A stretch of 64,000 nt of DNA from Trichosphaerium sp. ATCC 40318. Taxonomy: Eukaryota > Discosea > Flabellinia > Trichosidae. Of the stretch, positions 20,605-31,047 are shown piece by piece. A model generated the notes under the pieces. That model did no database searches and was not told the DNA's origin. It saw only the letters and a program-made list of their open reading frames with translations. How positions within the stretch are numbered: position 1 is the first letter of the stretch; each line of letters begins with the position of its first letter. A program made the translations under genes and the position numbers. The stretch lies in assembly GCA_038496445.1 (NCBI GenBank), contig JALMLS010000421.1, positions 166,424-230,423 on the forward strand, written 5' to 3'.

Positions 20605-23600
20605 AACAGCATTGCTCTCTTGTAGTCTGGTCACAGTTTTTGATTTTCTGATGATATCTTGCTTTAGAGTATTGATACCATGTGATAACCTGGCGTTTGC
20701 CTGTTTTTGGCGATTGATATTTCTTTGTAGGATGAGTTTTAAGTGGGCAATATCTCGTTTATGGTTTGCATTGGCTCGCTGTAAACTCTCACACAGATTC
20801 TTCATTGTCGCATTGCTCTTCTTTAGTTTGGCTAATTCATTTTTAGCTTCTTGTAACTCTAGTTCAAGGTTGACATAATAGGTACTTGATCGTTCATCAC
20901 ATGCAGCCCACAATTTTCTACACAAAAATTAACTCGTTTCTCTGAAGGTTCAAAGAAAGAAGTCTTACCGGTTACTTATTAAATTGTATTCATCATCAGT
21001 AAGATCATCATCAGCGAGTTCTGAAGCTTTCTCTTTTGTAGTGGTTTCATTGTCACCTTTCTTTTTGTTGCCTTTCTTGACCTTTTTTTTTTTGTGTTTT
21101 TTTTTGCTAAGCTCCTTTGGAGCAACTTTCAGAATATAGCGAGCAACAGCTTGATTATCTGATAATATTTAGCTATCACCTTTTTACGTGTTTGGAGTTG
21201 TACCTTGTCCAACAACAAGTTCATCGTACACTGCATTGGCTACTTTATCTTCCGTGACAGGTCTACCTTTGCGATCAACCAATGTGTAATGACTTTGGTA
21301 ACCTGGCTTTATTGGTTGTCCTCTTAACTTGTCGGTTGGTTTTACCTTTTTGTAAATCTTCAATTAGTACACATAGTGATAAAGCGTTGTTTGCGTACAG
21401 GGTATACATTGCCAGGTGTGACAAGACTTAAAATAATTGTTTTTTCTTCAGTTCCTTCAGTATCATATGAACACGCATACTTTATACTCCGCTACAGTGA
21501 AAAAAAAACAAAGTGAATAAATAGCACGTGACGCTCTTTTTTTTCCGTACTGTGAAGTAGATGCCTTGACCATAGTATCCAGCATCTAAAGAACTCACTG
21601 TTCCAAATCCAGTCTTTACAATACTGAATGCTGCTTTTTCTGTTGTTCCGTGAACCATCAATATCACTGGTAGCTAAAAAAGGTAAGCACGGTGAGCAGA
21701 ATACTTTTGATGAACAAGAATACTTACCTCTCCTGAACTGCCTTTATCATTTGTACTTTGATGTTGAGACGGAATCTCATTGTATCTTGTGTAAACGCTC
21801 TCTTTGTACTTCTTATTGACATCTGCTTTCCGATCTTGCTTTTTAAACAGTGTAGGCAGTTTTCTAAAGTGTTTGTTTGATAATATTAAGACGGCTAAAC
21901 GTACTGATGCCTGTACTGTAGTATTTTGTTGGCTAGACCAAAGTTGTCTGACAAGATTTCATTGTAAACAAGTGTCGCTTCAATGATATTGTACTTGTCG
22001 TAGCCATGTAATTTTGACATCTCTTGTTGAAGGATCTCGAATTCTCTGACAGCCACTTTGTCGTTTTTGTCAAGAAGATTCAGCGCTCTGTAGTGTGTTT
22101 CCTTTGTAATTATACCTCTTTTTAACAAATACAATTAGAAGAAAACCATAGAGTGATGTTGAACGCACGTGTTTTTAGATCTGTCCCAACTGTGAGCAAA
22201 ATACAATCGGGGATTTAGATTCCATGCTTTTTCACTTTTTAATCCTTTGATTTTTTAGTACTTGTTAATGTAGTAGCAGTGACTTGTACCTGCACTGCAT
22301 TCGTATTGTAATTCACTCTTTTTGTTCCATGCATCATCGGGCATATCAATCAATACACCAGCCATTAATTCTAGCTTCCAAAACTTCGGGTTCAAAAAGT
22401 ACTGGTAAAAACAGTTAGTTAGCGTGTACAATTTGTGGATATTGTGGGTAGTACTTTAAAGTATGCGGGTCTGTAAATAGAACAAATTAAATAACAAATG
22501 CCTTTTTCCATTGCCAGTTTAAAATAAGAACGTGTTGGCTAAAGGTTGTACGATTAGTAAACTATCGTATCGTGGTAGCGTACCAAGTGTGGAAGCCATT
22601 CTATCAGTTTGTTTTCCAATTCAACCGTTAAGTTTGATGAACAAGATTTCCACAGTGATTGGCATTGTTTACCGCTTGGACAGTATTTCAAGAAAGTAAC
22701 AAACAACAGATAGAGTAGGTATTTGATATCAGTCGTTTAAACAACAAGAAAAGAAAGTCTTGCCACTTTTTTTGGTCTGGTATTATTACTACGAAAAACA
22801 ATTACTAAAAAGTGTTGTAATGTTAAATTGCAAGAGTACCTGAACCAGCATCGTTTCTTTCTGTATCAAGATTTGCATTGGCTTTGTAGAATAGTGGTAA
22901 CATTGTATTGTGTTTTCTTAGCACTAAATAGTAGTGAGCTACGACATGTTGTATCTTGATGTTGATTTACCCGCCCACATCATAGCTGTATTTTTGTATT
23001 TATCAACAGCGTCAATATTTGCTCCAGCTTTGATTAGCATTGATACAATTTCACTGTGTCCTTTGTATGCTAAATAGTGACATGAGCAACCACATGTATC
23101 TTAGACGTTCACATTACCTGCCCAAAGCAAAGCTGTCCTTTCATCTTCATCAACCACCTCTAAATTTGCTCTAGCTGTGATTAACAGTGATACAATTTCT
23201 TTGTGTCCATGTCGTGCTAATAGTAATGTGAACAAATACCCGCCTTGTATTTCGTATTGTCTCATTAAAGTTGTAATTTGTTTTCTAAATGATCTCCGGT
23301 TTTTTTTCGCCTCACTCTTCGGTTACTTAGGTGTCGTAGGTAAAAAACATACAAAGAAACATGTTCAAAATACCGCCTTTGATACTGTGTCACGATGTTG
23401 TAGTAATTTCTCATGTAACAAAGGAAAAATAGATTTTACATTTTCCAAAACAAGCGAAAATTGGCTCTAGCGTTAGATATGCGTGACATACAAAAGTAGA
23501 CCTTGTAAACGCCTTTGCGTTTGTTAAACTGAATTGTTTAAAAGCCATACTACAAAAAATTAAGTCAAAATATGTTTCCTCAAGCGATGGCTATTGTCTG

Positions 23601-24722
23601 TTTCACCAATATTTTCTATTTTTCTAGAAAGTGTTTTTAGCACTTTTAGCAGATCTAGCAAGATCTGACGCTTCTGTCAAATGGTATAGATCTATCACAA
23701 TGTGAACCATTTGTGATACAATGTTGTCCTTCATTGTATGACTTAGGTACCTTATGGTAACTGATAGCAAAATTTTACATGTAAGTTTCAACAGACCATG
23801 GAAGATGATCACAGCATTTTACCTACGCAAACTGTACACGATACGATCAAACCACAGAAGTGTTCAATGCGCTAAAAGCGAATTAAAAAGGTATGATGTC
23901 CTACAAAGCTATCGCATTACCACCAAACATGGTATAATGTCTCAAACACTGTTTGCTTTATGTTCTGCTTCAAAAAATAAACGTACGTGTATAACTAGCG
24001 CTACGCTTAGCGCCTACCCCGCGCTAACAACAGCGCTATGGCAGTGTACTAACGTTAAAACCTCCCAAAACACCACCAGTGTTGCTGTAGGCTTTGTAAA
24101 CGCTGCCAAGCGTCAAATGTAATAAAATTTTTTGCTATGGTTTTGTTAAATCACTCGGCTCGAATTGTCAAAAAAACGGCACCCTGGCAATTTCACACAA
24201 CAAAAGTCTCAGTACGCCTACTTACCACTAATTTGTAGATATCTTAAACTCACTCAGTATAGAGCTTTCAACCACTCTATGTATAGAACTATGCATTTTA
24301 AAACATATGAGAGTAGTTTGGATGAAAAAAGCACTTGCTGATTAAAAAAAAGCCAACAACTTTCAGTTGAAAAATCTTCTCTGAAATAAATTGCGGAAAA
24401 TTGGTCCGCCATTTCATGAATTTGTTTTTAAACGGTTTTACCTTCTGTCATTTACAAGATAAACACCAACAGAACATGTAAGCTTACTAGCACTACCTAC
24501 GCTTACCAATAGCACTCTCAGCATCACCAGCGATAAATGCCAGCAATTCATAGACAACAATTCAACATCGTGACACAACACCCATTACTTGCAAACGCCA
24601 GTTGTCTTGAAATGACGCACCTGCATAAATCAAAGCTGTATTTCCAAGCTTATCACGAACATCAATACTTACATTCACACGAAGTAATGATTCAACGCTG
24701 TCACCATAACCATTTTTGACTA
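20578..24722 (-). CDS. ankyrin-repeat PARP (ADP-ribosyltransferase) with C-terminal coiled coil
   Basis: NAD-dependent ADP-ribosyltransferase. Ankyrin repeats, roughly one per exon, lie at 24540-24720 (DSVESLLRVNVSIDVRDKLG), 23140-23230 (GHKEIVSLLITARANLE), 22960-23060 (GHSEIVSMLIKAGANID) and 22850-22910. The PARP domain follows. A helical part (REFEILQQEMSKLHGYDKY) precedes VHGTTEKAAFSIVKTGFG (H of the H-Y-E triad) and SLDAGYYGQGIYFT (Y). GKASELADD-type charged sequence comes after VYDELVVGQG (E) and AVARYIL. With H, Y and E all present, chain-forming activity is possible. A Lys-rich linker and a coiled coil (LELQEAKNELAKLKKSN, then RDIAHLKLILQRNINRQ) end at TGA 20580-20578. The 5' end is unresolved; 23250-24500 has no clear exon. 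Partial, rearranged copies lie at 25658-25950 and 26500-26715. Confidence 0.7.
23250..24500. other. poorly coding stretch inside the ankyrin-PARP locus
   Basis: No ankyrin unit could be read here on minus. A 122-codon plus-strand frame (23754-24122) has no domain. Near 23990-24050 there is a cluster of AGCGCT-containing repeats (CTAGCGCTACGCTTAGCGCC). It may be a large intron, or it may separate two genes (ankyrin-only upstream, PARP downstream). Confidence 0.3.
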
Positions 24723-25432
24723 GCTATTAATTAGCTGCTGTTTGCTAAGTATTAAAAACCTGCGAAAAACCATGTGAACGTTATAGCTCGTTGAAACATA
24801 GTTCGTCAATTCAACTATACGGGTGTTAAAACGTACAATAACAAAGTGTTAATTACCTGCTAAAGCTGAATTTCTGGCAGTTTTCATGATCTGTTGCGGC
24901 GTTGAAGTTATTTGAAGAAGTGTAAGTTGGTTTATGCCTTAATTTAGATATTTTCTTGTGTTACGATTATCCATTTTGCACAACAGTTAAATCAATACCA
25001 CCACTCGAAGGAAAAAAACTGAACCCTTCTTTTAGCCTTCTAGTTCAGCTGAACTAGAATTCTTGAGTGAGTGTTTATCACGACACAATTCTTGAGCCGT
25101 TTTATTTACAACTGATTTTACATTGGTATTGATTACTACACTTTTAGAATCGTTGTCGAGTCAGGTCAAGTTCGTTCGGGCTTTCTTTTACTACAATACT
25201 AAATCTTTTTTAGTGATTTTTAATAAGGAGAACAGTTCCCATTGTTGATATAGCTACAAAGATGCTACAAAGGATCAATACAGCAAAACAAAAAAGTTAG
25301 GACAATGTTTGTAACTGCTTTTTTTTTTTTCATGTTATTGCTTAACTGTTTTACAAGAACCCCGCGAAAAACTGATGCTCAAGTCATACTAACTTAATAT
25401 TACTTCACATTATCAAAGTACTCCAAGCCGTT
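24723..25432. other. region upstream of ankyrin-PARP gene; possible decayed ankyrin exon
   Basis: On minus near 24860-24930 a frame reads IMKTARNSALAG before a GTAATT donor, ankyrin-like at its end (xxxNSALxxA). No clean start codon was found. Elsewhere only AT-rich sequence and poly-T runs. The GTTCAGCTGAACTAG near-palindrome is at 25043-25057. Confidence 0.3.
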
Positions 25433-25950
25433 ATGTCAGAACTACAGAGTCAAGAAAACCAACATTTAGCAGGTGAAAGAATAACGCTTTCATTTTAATC
25501 TTGTTTAACATACCTTAACAGACGAACTTTCCAACAATGTTTCAAGTTACCTTACTAAACTTGCATGGTTCCTAGTAATGCCTTGTAAGCAAACAGCTTT
25601 TTCAAACTAAGCTCGTTCATCAAAAGTATTCTGCTCGCGTGCTTACCTTTTTTTTAGCTACCAGTGATTGATGGCTCACGGAACAACAGAAAAAGCAGCA
25701 TTCAGTATTGTAGAGACTGGATTTGTAACAGTGAGTTCTTTAGATGCTGGATACTATGGTCAAGGCATCTACTTCACAGTACGGAAAAAAAAGAGCGTGT
25801 AGGAAATTGTGGGCTGCCCATGTGGAGCCAACGGGTGATGAACGATAAAGTACCTATTACGTCAATCTTGAACTAGAGTTACAAGAAGCTAAAAATGAGT
25901 TGGCCAGACTACAAGAGCAATGCCGTTCTACGTGCCACAATATCCCAACT
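25433..25950 (+). pseudogene. chimeric/truncated PARP copy B
   Basis: Two plausible exons start at the ATG at 25433 (MSELQSQENQHLA, then DELSNNVSSYLTKLAWFL). The third, after the acceptor at 25657, matches the PARP core of the gene at 20578-24722: HGTTEKAAFSIVETGF, SLDAGYYGQGIYFT. Relative to that gene it has lost 2 bp before the HGT (GTGATTGATG in place of GTGATATTGATG), so the PARP frame is broken. After GIYFT it jumps straight to sequence matching the start of the coiled coil (KLWAA, STYYVNLELELQEAKNELA, with a stop inserted), then to its very end. About 900 bp including the catalytic Glu segment and most of the coiled coil are missing. Not a functional transferase as read. Confidence 0.7.
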
Positions 25951-26388
25951 TTGAAAGTTCAAAGAAGTAGCTTTGCATGTAAGCATAGCCAATAGAGATG
26001 TTTTGATGAAACGTTTCTACCCTGTATAATGTAGATATACAATGTAAATAAATCATGTTAATAGAACGTACAGCCAATACTCCTCAATAATAAACAGTGT
26101 TTTCCAGTCAGGATTAATGGCTGGTTCACAAGTTTATAAACGAGATAATGCTTATCACACGTCTAACATACCTTCGATTCTCTTCCACACGTGACTTTTT
26201 TGATTGAAAAAATCACAAAGTGGTCACACAAGATAGCTTGCATACTCCAGCGGGTACTTATACTCAACCAGACTGAAAAAATAGCTAGCACTATCCCAAT
26301 GTACAAAAGGGTCATATCCTTTAGGTTTTCGTGTTTTGGAAGCGTGTTCTTCTGCAGAACTCTTAAGAAAACAATCTGTTTTAATGTT
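25928..26388 (-). CDS. gene X copy B, unknown protein (3' exons)
   Basis: An acceptor before 26388 opens an exon with CFLKSSAEEHASKTRKPKG and then YDPFVHWDSA and FSLVEYKYPL. A GTATGC...AAAAAG intron keeps phase into DHVWKRIEAINPDWKTLFI. A GTATGT-type intron (inside the Glu codon) and a GTACGT intron follow, leading to VETFHQNISIGYAYMQSYF and TAG at 25930-25928. All three joins are in frame, unlike copy A. The upstream exons and start are not identified; 26389-26480 may contain one (SMNSCHCFDKN). No family recognised. The product is rich in aromatic residues and probably soluble. It overlaps the tail of the PARP-B remnant on the other strand by about 23 bp. Confidence 0.5.
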
Positions 26389-26499
26389 CTATTTTTATCA
26401 AAGCAATGGCAGGAATTCATACTACATGCCAATATAATCAAATGGTAGAATAAAGAGCAATAGGAGTTATGACGAATCATACAAACTCTAACAATCTAC

Positions 26500-26715
26500 C
26501 AATACTATTACTTCACCCTAAAAATTCTTGTCTAGCTTTATACCCCTTAAAACGAGCCAATACAGAGCAATACTACTATTGCCCGCTTAGAATTTTATCT
26601 TACAAAGAAATATCATGCGCCTGCAACAGGCAAATGCCAACTTACTACAAAGTATGTACCCTAAAGCGAGACAATTGTACTCAGCAACAACTTGTAGCTA
26701 TTGCTAACCCAGCAG
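26500..26715 (+). pseudogene. displaced fragment of PARP coiled-coil region
   Basis: Plus-strand sequence here aligns by eye with the middle of the coiled-coil exon of the ankyrin-PARP gene. Shared stretches include a GCCAATNNANANC start, TTATCNTACAAAGAAATATCA and CAACAGGCAAATGCCA; one frame reads ILQRNIMRLQQANANLLQS against ILQRNINRQKQANARLS in the parent. The frame is interrupted, and the fragment lies beyond gene X copy B, out of its original order. So the duplication was followed by rearrangement. Confidence 0.5.
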
Positions 26716-26807
26716 GTTAATTTGCATATACAGTTGTAAATAAAAGTGTAAACCATGTGCAAAAACTGAAGTTTATTTACGCCAGCATCAAGCTAAAGGC
26801 GACCGCT

Positions 26808-29800
26808 CTAGGAAAACTTTTCATCTCCTGTGGATCTCTCGCTACCTGTACTGGTTGAAGTAGATTCTTCCATACTACCTGTACTGTTGATTGAAATAGA
26901 TTCTTTCATACTACCACCACTAGTACTTGCACTGCTTTCTGTACTAGCCATTGAATTTGATCTGCTTGATTTTGTAAAGTCACGTTTACTCTGTGTTCTT
27001 GTTTTTGTCCTTGTGGTCTTACTTGCAATTTTCTTTGCTTGGTTTATGTACATTTCAATGTTTATGACAAACAAACCAGAAGAAATTGTAGTATTCATAT
27101 TCTTCTTTGATTGTTCAGGTACATGCAAGAGTATAAAAGCGTTTGTTTTGCTCACTTGCAATGATACTGGTATGCCGTTAAGGTTTACATACTTTAAGGG
27201 AGAAGAAGGATTATCAAGTGACCAAATACAAGCAACTCTGTTCTTGTGTGTCCTATTATAGTACTTAACATTATACACAGATCACGTGGATATGAAAACG
27301 TACGATATTACTAGAGAACCTTCAATAAGCTCAATACTGTTTACCTTAAACTCAAAGCTACCAAATAGTGCTTCGGCTTTGAGGAAAATATAAGTTTCAA
27401 ATGATAATAATTTGATGTACCGTTTGGAGTGCTGGATGGTGCTGTTGAAGTGGTTGAGTGTTTCTTTGGATCTGGGTTGGGTAGAGTAGTTATCTCACAT
27501 CCTGTGTTTGCATCTAAGATAAGAACTTCTCCGTGTTGCTTGCCTAAAAGCAATGAACTTAGAAATTACCTAATAAAAGAAGCTTTACCAATAGCTACAT
27601 ATTCATTTGTCAAACATAGTGCTGTGAGTGTATCATCTCCAGTTGTTTTCTTGTATTTCATTGTTCCATCTGCTATATCATACAAAGTAAGGCTATTCTG
27701 TTGTATAACAACAATATAAGATGATGACATTGCAGTGAATGTGATAGTATGTATTGGCTCAACATGATCCTAATAAAAAAATAAGAAACCCAAAAATAGA
27801 ACTATAAAGGTTGTCTTCTACCGAAAGTATGACTTCTCCAGTGTTCAAATCGAATAGCCTGTATGTGAAAGCATTACAAAGGAATATATGAGTATCGTTT
27901 ATATGTGATAATGATGATGAAGGATTATAACCAGACACTTGGGATAAAATAAGTAAGAATTGTTCAGTTGCAGTTATTTTTTGTAACGTACATGAACCTT
28001 TGAGTAATTGTTGAGTTTCTGATGCCCTACAGCACAGGTACAAATCACTTTTAACAACAAGAACAAGTTTAGATGATCCCATGAGTACTTGAGATAGCAT
28101 ATCTTCATCAACATCGTTTGTAATCACGTTATTGTTCAGGATTGAATACAGTTTGAAACTTGTTTGTGATTTGAATATGACATAAGGAAAAGAGAAATGA
28201 TGGTATTCGAAATCAGAAGGAAAGTCTACTTTAAACGTCTTGCTTGTTGCAACGTCATAATGATAGAATGAACCTATTTTTATCGAATATTAGTAATAGC
28301 CAAAACAGAAAAATCTATGAACTGTGAAGCCATGTGGCGTACCAGTGTTACTGTAAGTAACAATTATGTTACCAACATCAACGAGAATAGTTTTCTTGTG
28401 GGAATAAAACTTTTGACCAAGAATAGAAGGCAAGTTAAACTTATGGTACGTATTATCTCGTTTTCTACATCAATGTAAGCAAACTGCGGGGTGCAAACAA
28501 ACCAACATACTCAAGAATCTTACACCATTCTTCGCAATGAGATTTCTGTAATGGGACATGTGGAAGAATAGGTGAATTAATGAGTTGACTTTTTAGCTTT
28601 TTATTTGGAGCTAGTTCCCTACAACAACTCATTAATGTAAAAAACGAACTGATAAATAACGCACAATGGTAGGAAGTATATGAATCGGTAGTAAAGATAG
28701 CTATCCTCAAATCTTTTACCGTTGTATGTCACGTGATCTATGATACCCATTTCTTGAATTTCACGTGCCCATGCAATAGCCTAATCACATATTTAAAACT
28801 GAAGTACTGCCCGTCTCACAAACTTATACAGCTATGATACGGTATTCATACGTACTTCTACACGTGTTCTAAGTCTCAGATTATTAACAAGCCAAGTAAT
28901 TAATTCATTGGCAATGAAGCAATCCTTGTACTTTTTAAGCCTCCATGTACGATCTTTCACCTTAATTCCTTTGTTCGCTTAGCAATAATCTTATAACAAT
29001 CTCTTTTTAAATACTCACCGTGATCAACTGTTTGTAATAGAGTAACCACATCTTTTAGTTCTTTAATTTTGCCTCTTTCTATGTCCGTCATTGACGGAAA
29101 CTTTGACTGTTCACGAAGTGCTCTTTGAGATTCTTTTGAAATGAACTTATAAAACAACTCCCTTGTTGAAACCATAAACATTCACTGTATCAAATAAAAA
29201 TACTTTATTACTTACCTGTTGTGAAACTGTTGAGTACCAGCCACGTGTACAACGTAGCCCTTGTGCATAAGTACATGACCAAAATACGTTGCTGTTTCCT
29301 CATCCCATCCTATTTTATTGTATTGTCAGAAAAGACCTCACTCTTATTAACGCTTTGCGTACCTTTATTTTTTTTTAGCCATTTGACAAACTCTGTACCA
29401 AGCCAGCAGTTTTCATAAGTACGGAACCCATATGTCCTTGACAAAAATAAGGGCTAATTCTAAAGAGCTTTGTTTTCTCTCCTCACCTTGTCATGATATT
29501 CAATGGATTGTCTCCCTTTTGACATGCTTTGATTATTGATTCAAAGTTCCAGGATTGGTACTTATCAAATTTCTCTCGTATATTCGAAGTGACTTTATTA
29601 AATCTGTAGAAAAGAGGACCATCTAAAAAGTTTTAGCAACAAGCTGCTACCAACTACCAAAAAATCACGTGATATTCCAAGTACTTTATGCCTTTTATAT
29701 TGATTTTACTGTAGCTAGACAGCGAAGAGGTACCATACGGTGGATAGCGAGGAGAATAATAATAACTAACCTTTAAATGAATGCTCATCGAGAACATGAT

Positions 29801-30340
29801 CAAAATGTCCGTGCTCCATCATGTAGTTCCCAATTAACTCTGCTTGCTCTCTAGAACATGATGGTACGTTTTTGGTTATCCACGTTACCTATCAATTGCT
29901 TCAGATGTGGCGAACTCAAGGCAAGAAAAAGTAACGGAGAAACCGTCTTAACTCCGGAAAAAAAAAGAACTACACAAAATCTAACCTATAACGTCTGCTA
30001 AAAAACAGCCAAAAGAGTTAAAAACAAGACGTACAGCTTCATGGCCAATAAAACAGTCTTTGAATTTTTTAAGGAGGTATTTCCTGTCTAAATTCGTTAT
30101 ATTAGCGCCCATACGCGTCTATGTGTTGAGAAATAATATTTAGGACCTTTAACAGCAACGCCATGTTCTTTAGAAACCATTTTATCTCCTAATGCACCTA
30201 CATCAACACCGAGGAACTCGCCGCGAATAGAGACGCTTTAAGAACCCGATAACAAGTTAATTAACACGAAAAAAAAAAAAACCACCAAAACAAATGAAAA
30301 AGCCGTACAAACTAGGCCTTCTTAGTGCACGATCACTCAT
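26808..30340 (-). CDS. triple-DEP-domain beta-propeller protein, copy B
   Basis: First ATG at 30340-30338 (MSDRALRRPSL, donor GTACGG). A small exon and the conserved GTCCTA-donor intron follow, then DEP1 (RKYLLKKFKDCFIG; SREQAELIGNYMMEHGHFDH), DEP2 (ESIIKACQKGDNPLNIMTR; GWDEETATYFGHVLMHKG) and DEP3 (RTWRLKKYKDCFIANELI; YNGKRFEDSYL). The propeller half has ILGQKFYSHKKTILVDVGNI, FLCNAFTYRLFDLNTGEVIL, IAVVIQQNSLTLYDI-like strands and RVACIWSLDNPSSPL. The C-terminal tail is longer and much more Ser/Thr-rich than in copy A (MASTESSASTSGGSMKES). Over most exons it is closer to copy C than to A in wording. Same intron positions in all copies. No clear inactivating change seen. Confidence 0.75.
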
Positions 30341-30576
30341 TTTCTGGATAATGTGATACTTCCCAATAGATAATAATGTATAGGTAAAGGTAAGTACGTC
30401 ACGTGACGTGATTATTTCTTTGATAAGTTAGTGCTGTGCTGGTAAAAGAGGATAGCTTTTATTACACACGTAACCTTTTTCAGCAATTCAAAACAAGTCA
30501 GATTGGCTATATTCTGGAATTGCGGACGTTATACGTAATAGTAGGAGTGGTAGGTCACAGATTGAGTAAGTAACCG

Positions 30577-30960
30577 CTATGTTGGGTATCCTCTGAATAG
30601 TAGAGATTCGTCATATATCGAGATCTCCTCGCTCGCTTCGTTAGATGTTTGGCTTCCTGGCGCCATAAGAGCCTTTCTTCTACGCTGTTGGAGTTTGGCT
30701 GTAAGATAGATATCACTAGGGATATCTGCCTTGGCCATTTTTAACATACGAATCAAAGGACCTGCACGGCCACCTTCATCAATAGTAAAAACAGTGTAAG
30801 CAACTCCAGGTAATGACTAATAAATGGTTATGGTTGTTTTTCCAGTGCCAATAACAGCACTTAATGGTGGCGTCTGTCACATCTTTAACATACCAGCAAG
30901 CTTTCACCCATCAAGCGTCATTTCTGCCAACGTTCAATGAGGAAGATTTTTTGTTTTATA
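30577..30960 (-). pseudogene. DEAD-box RNA helicase 3' fragment
   Basis: The terminal exon 30577-30816 reads SLPGVAYTVFTIDEGGRAG, then PLIRMLKMAKADIPSDIYL and KLQQRRRKALMAPGSQ, to TAG at 30579-30577. The GxAYTxFTxDxxxxAxxLIxxLxxAxxxIP pattern is the end of helicase domain 2 of DDX5/DDX43-type DEAD-box proteins. Upstream (30817-30960) a short piece (DVTDATIK, then a VIGTGKT phrase where HRIGRTGR is expected) is degenerate. No helicase motifs I-V are found further upstream before the next gene. Most likely a 5'-truncated remnant, though exons could have been missed. Confidence 0.5.
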
Positions 30961-31047
30961 ATTACAAGTTATTATTTTATTACACGTGTGTTTATGTTTA
31001 CATTTTAGGGCGATTCGAGAGTACTTTATAGCTTGGATATATTTCTT

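Noticed and set aside
23754-24122. 122-codon plus-strand frame in the ankyrin-PARP locus
   Set aside because: No domain and no splice context; the composition looks like intron or spacer, and real ankyrin exons on minus lie on either side.
26830-27261. 143-codon plus-strand frame with hydrophobic repeats
   Set aside because: Antisense to the Ser-rich tail and last propeller strand of DEP copy B; the same shadow appears opposite copies A and C.
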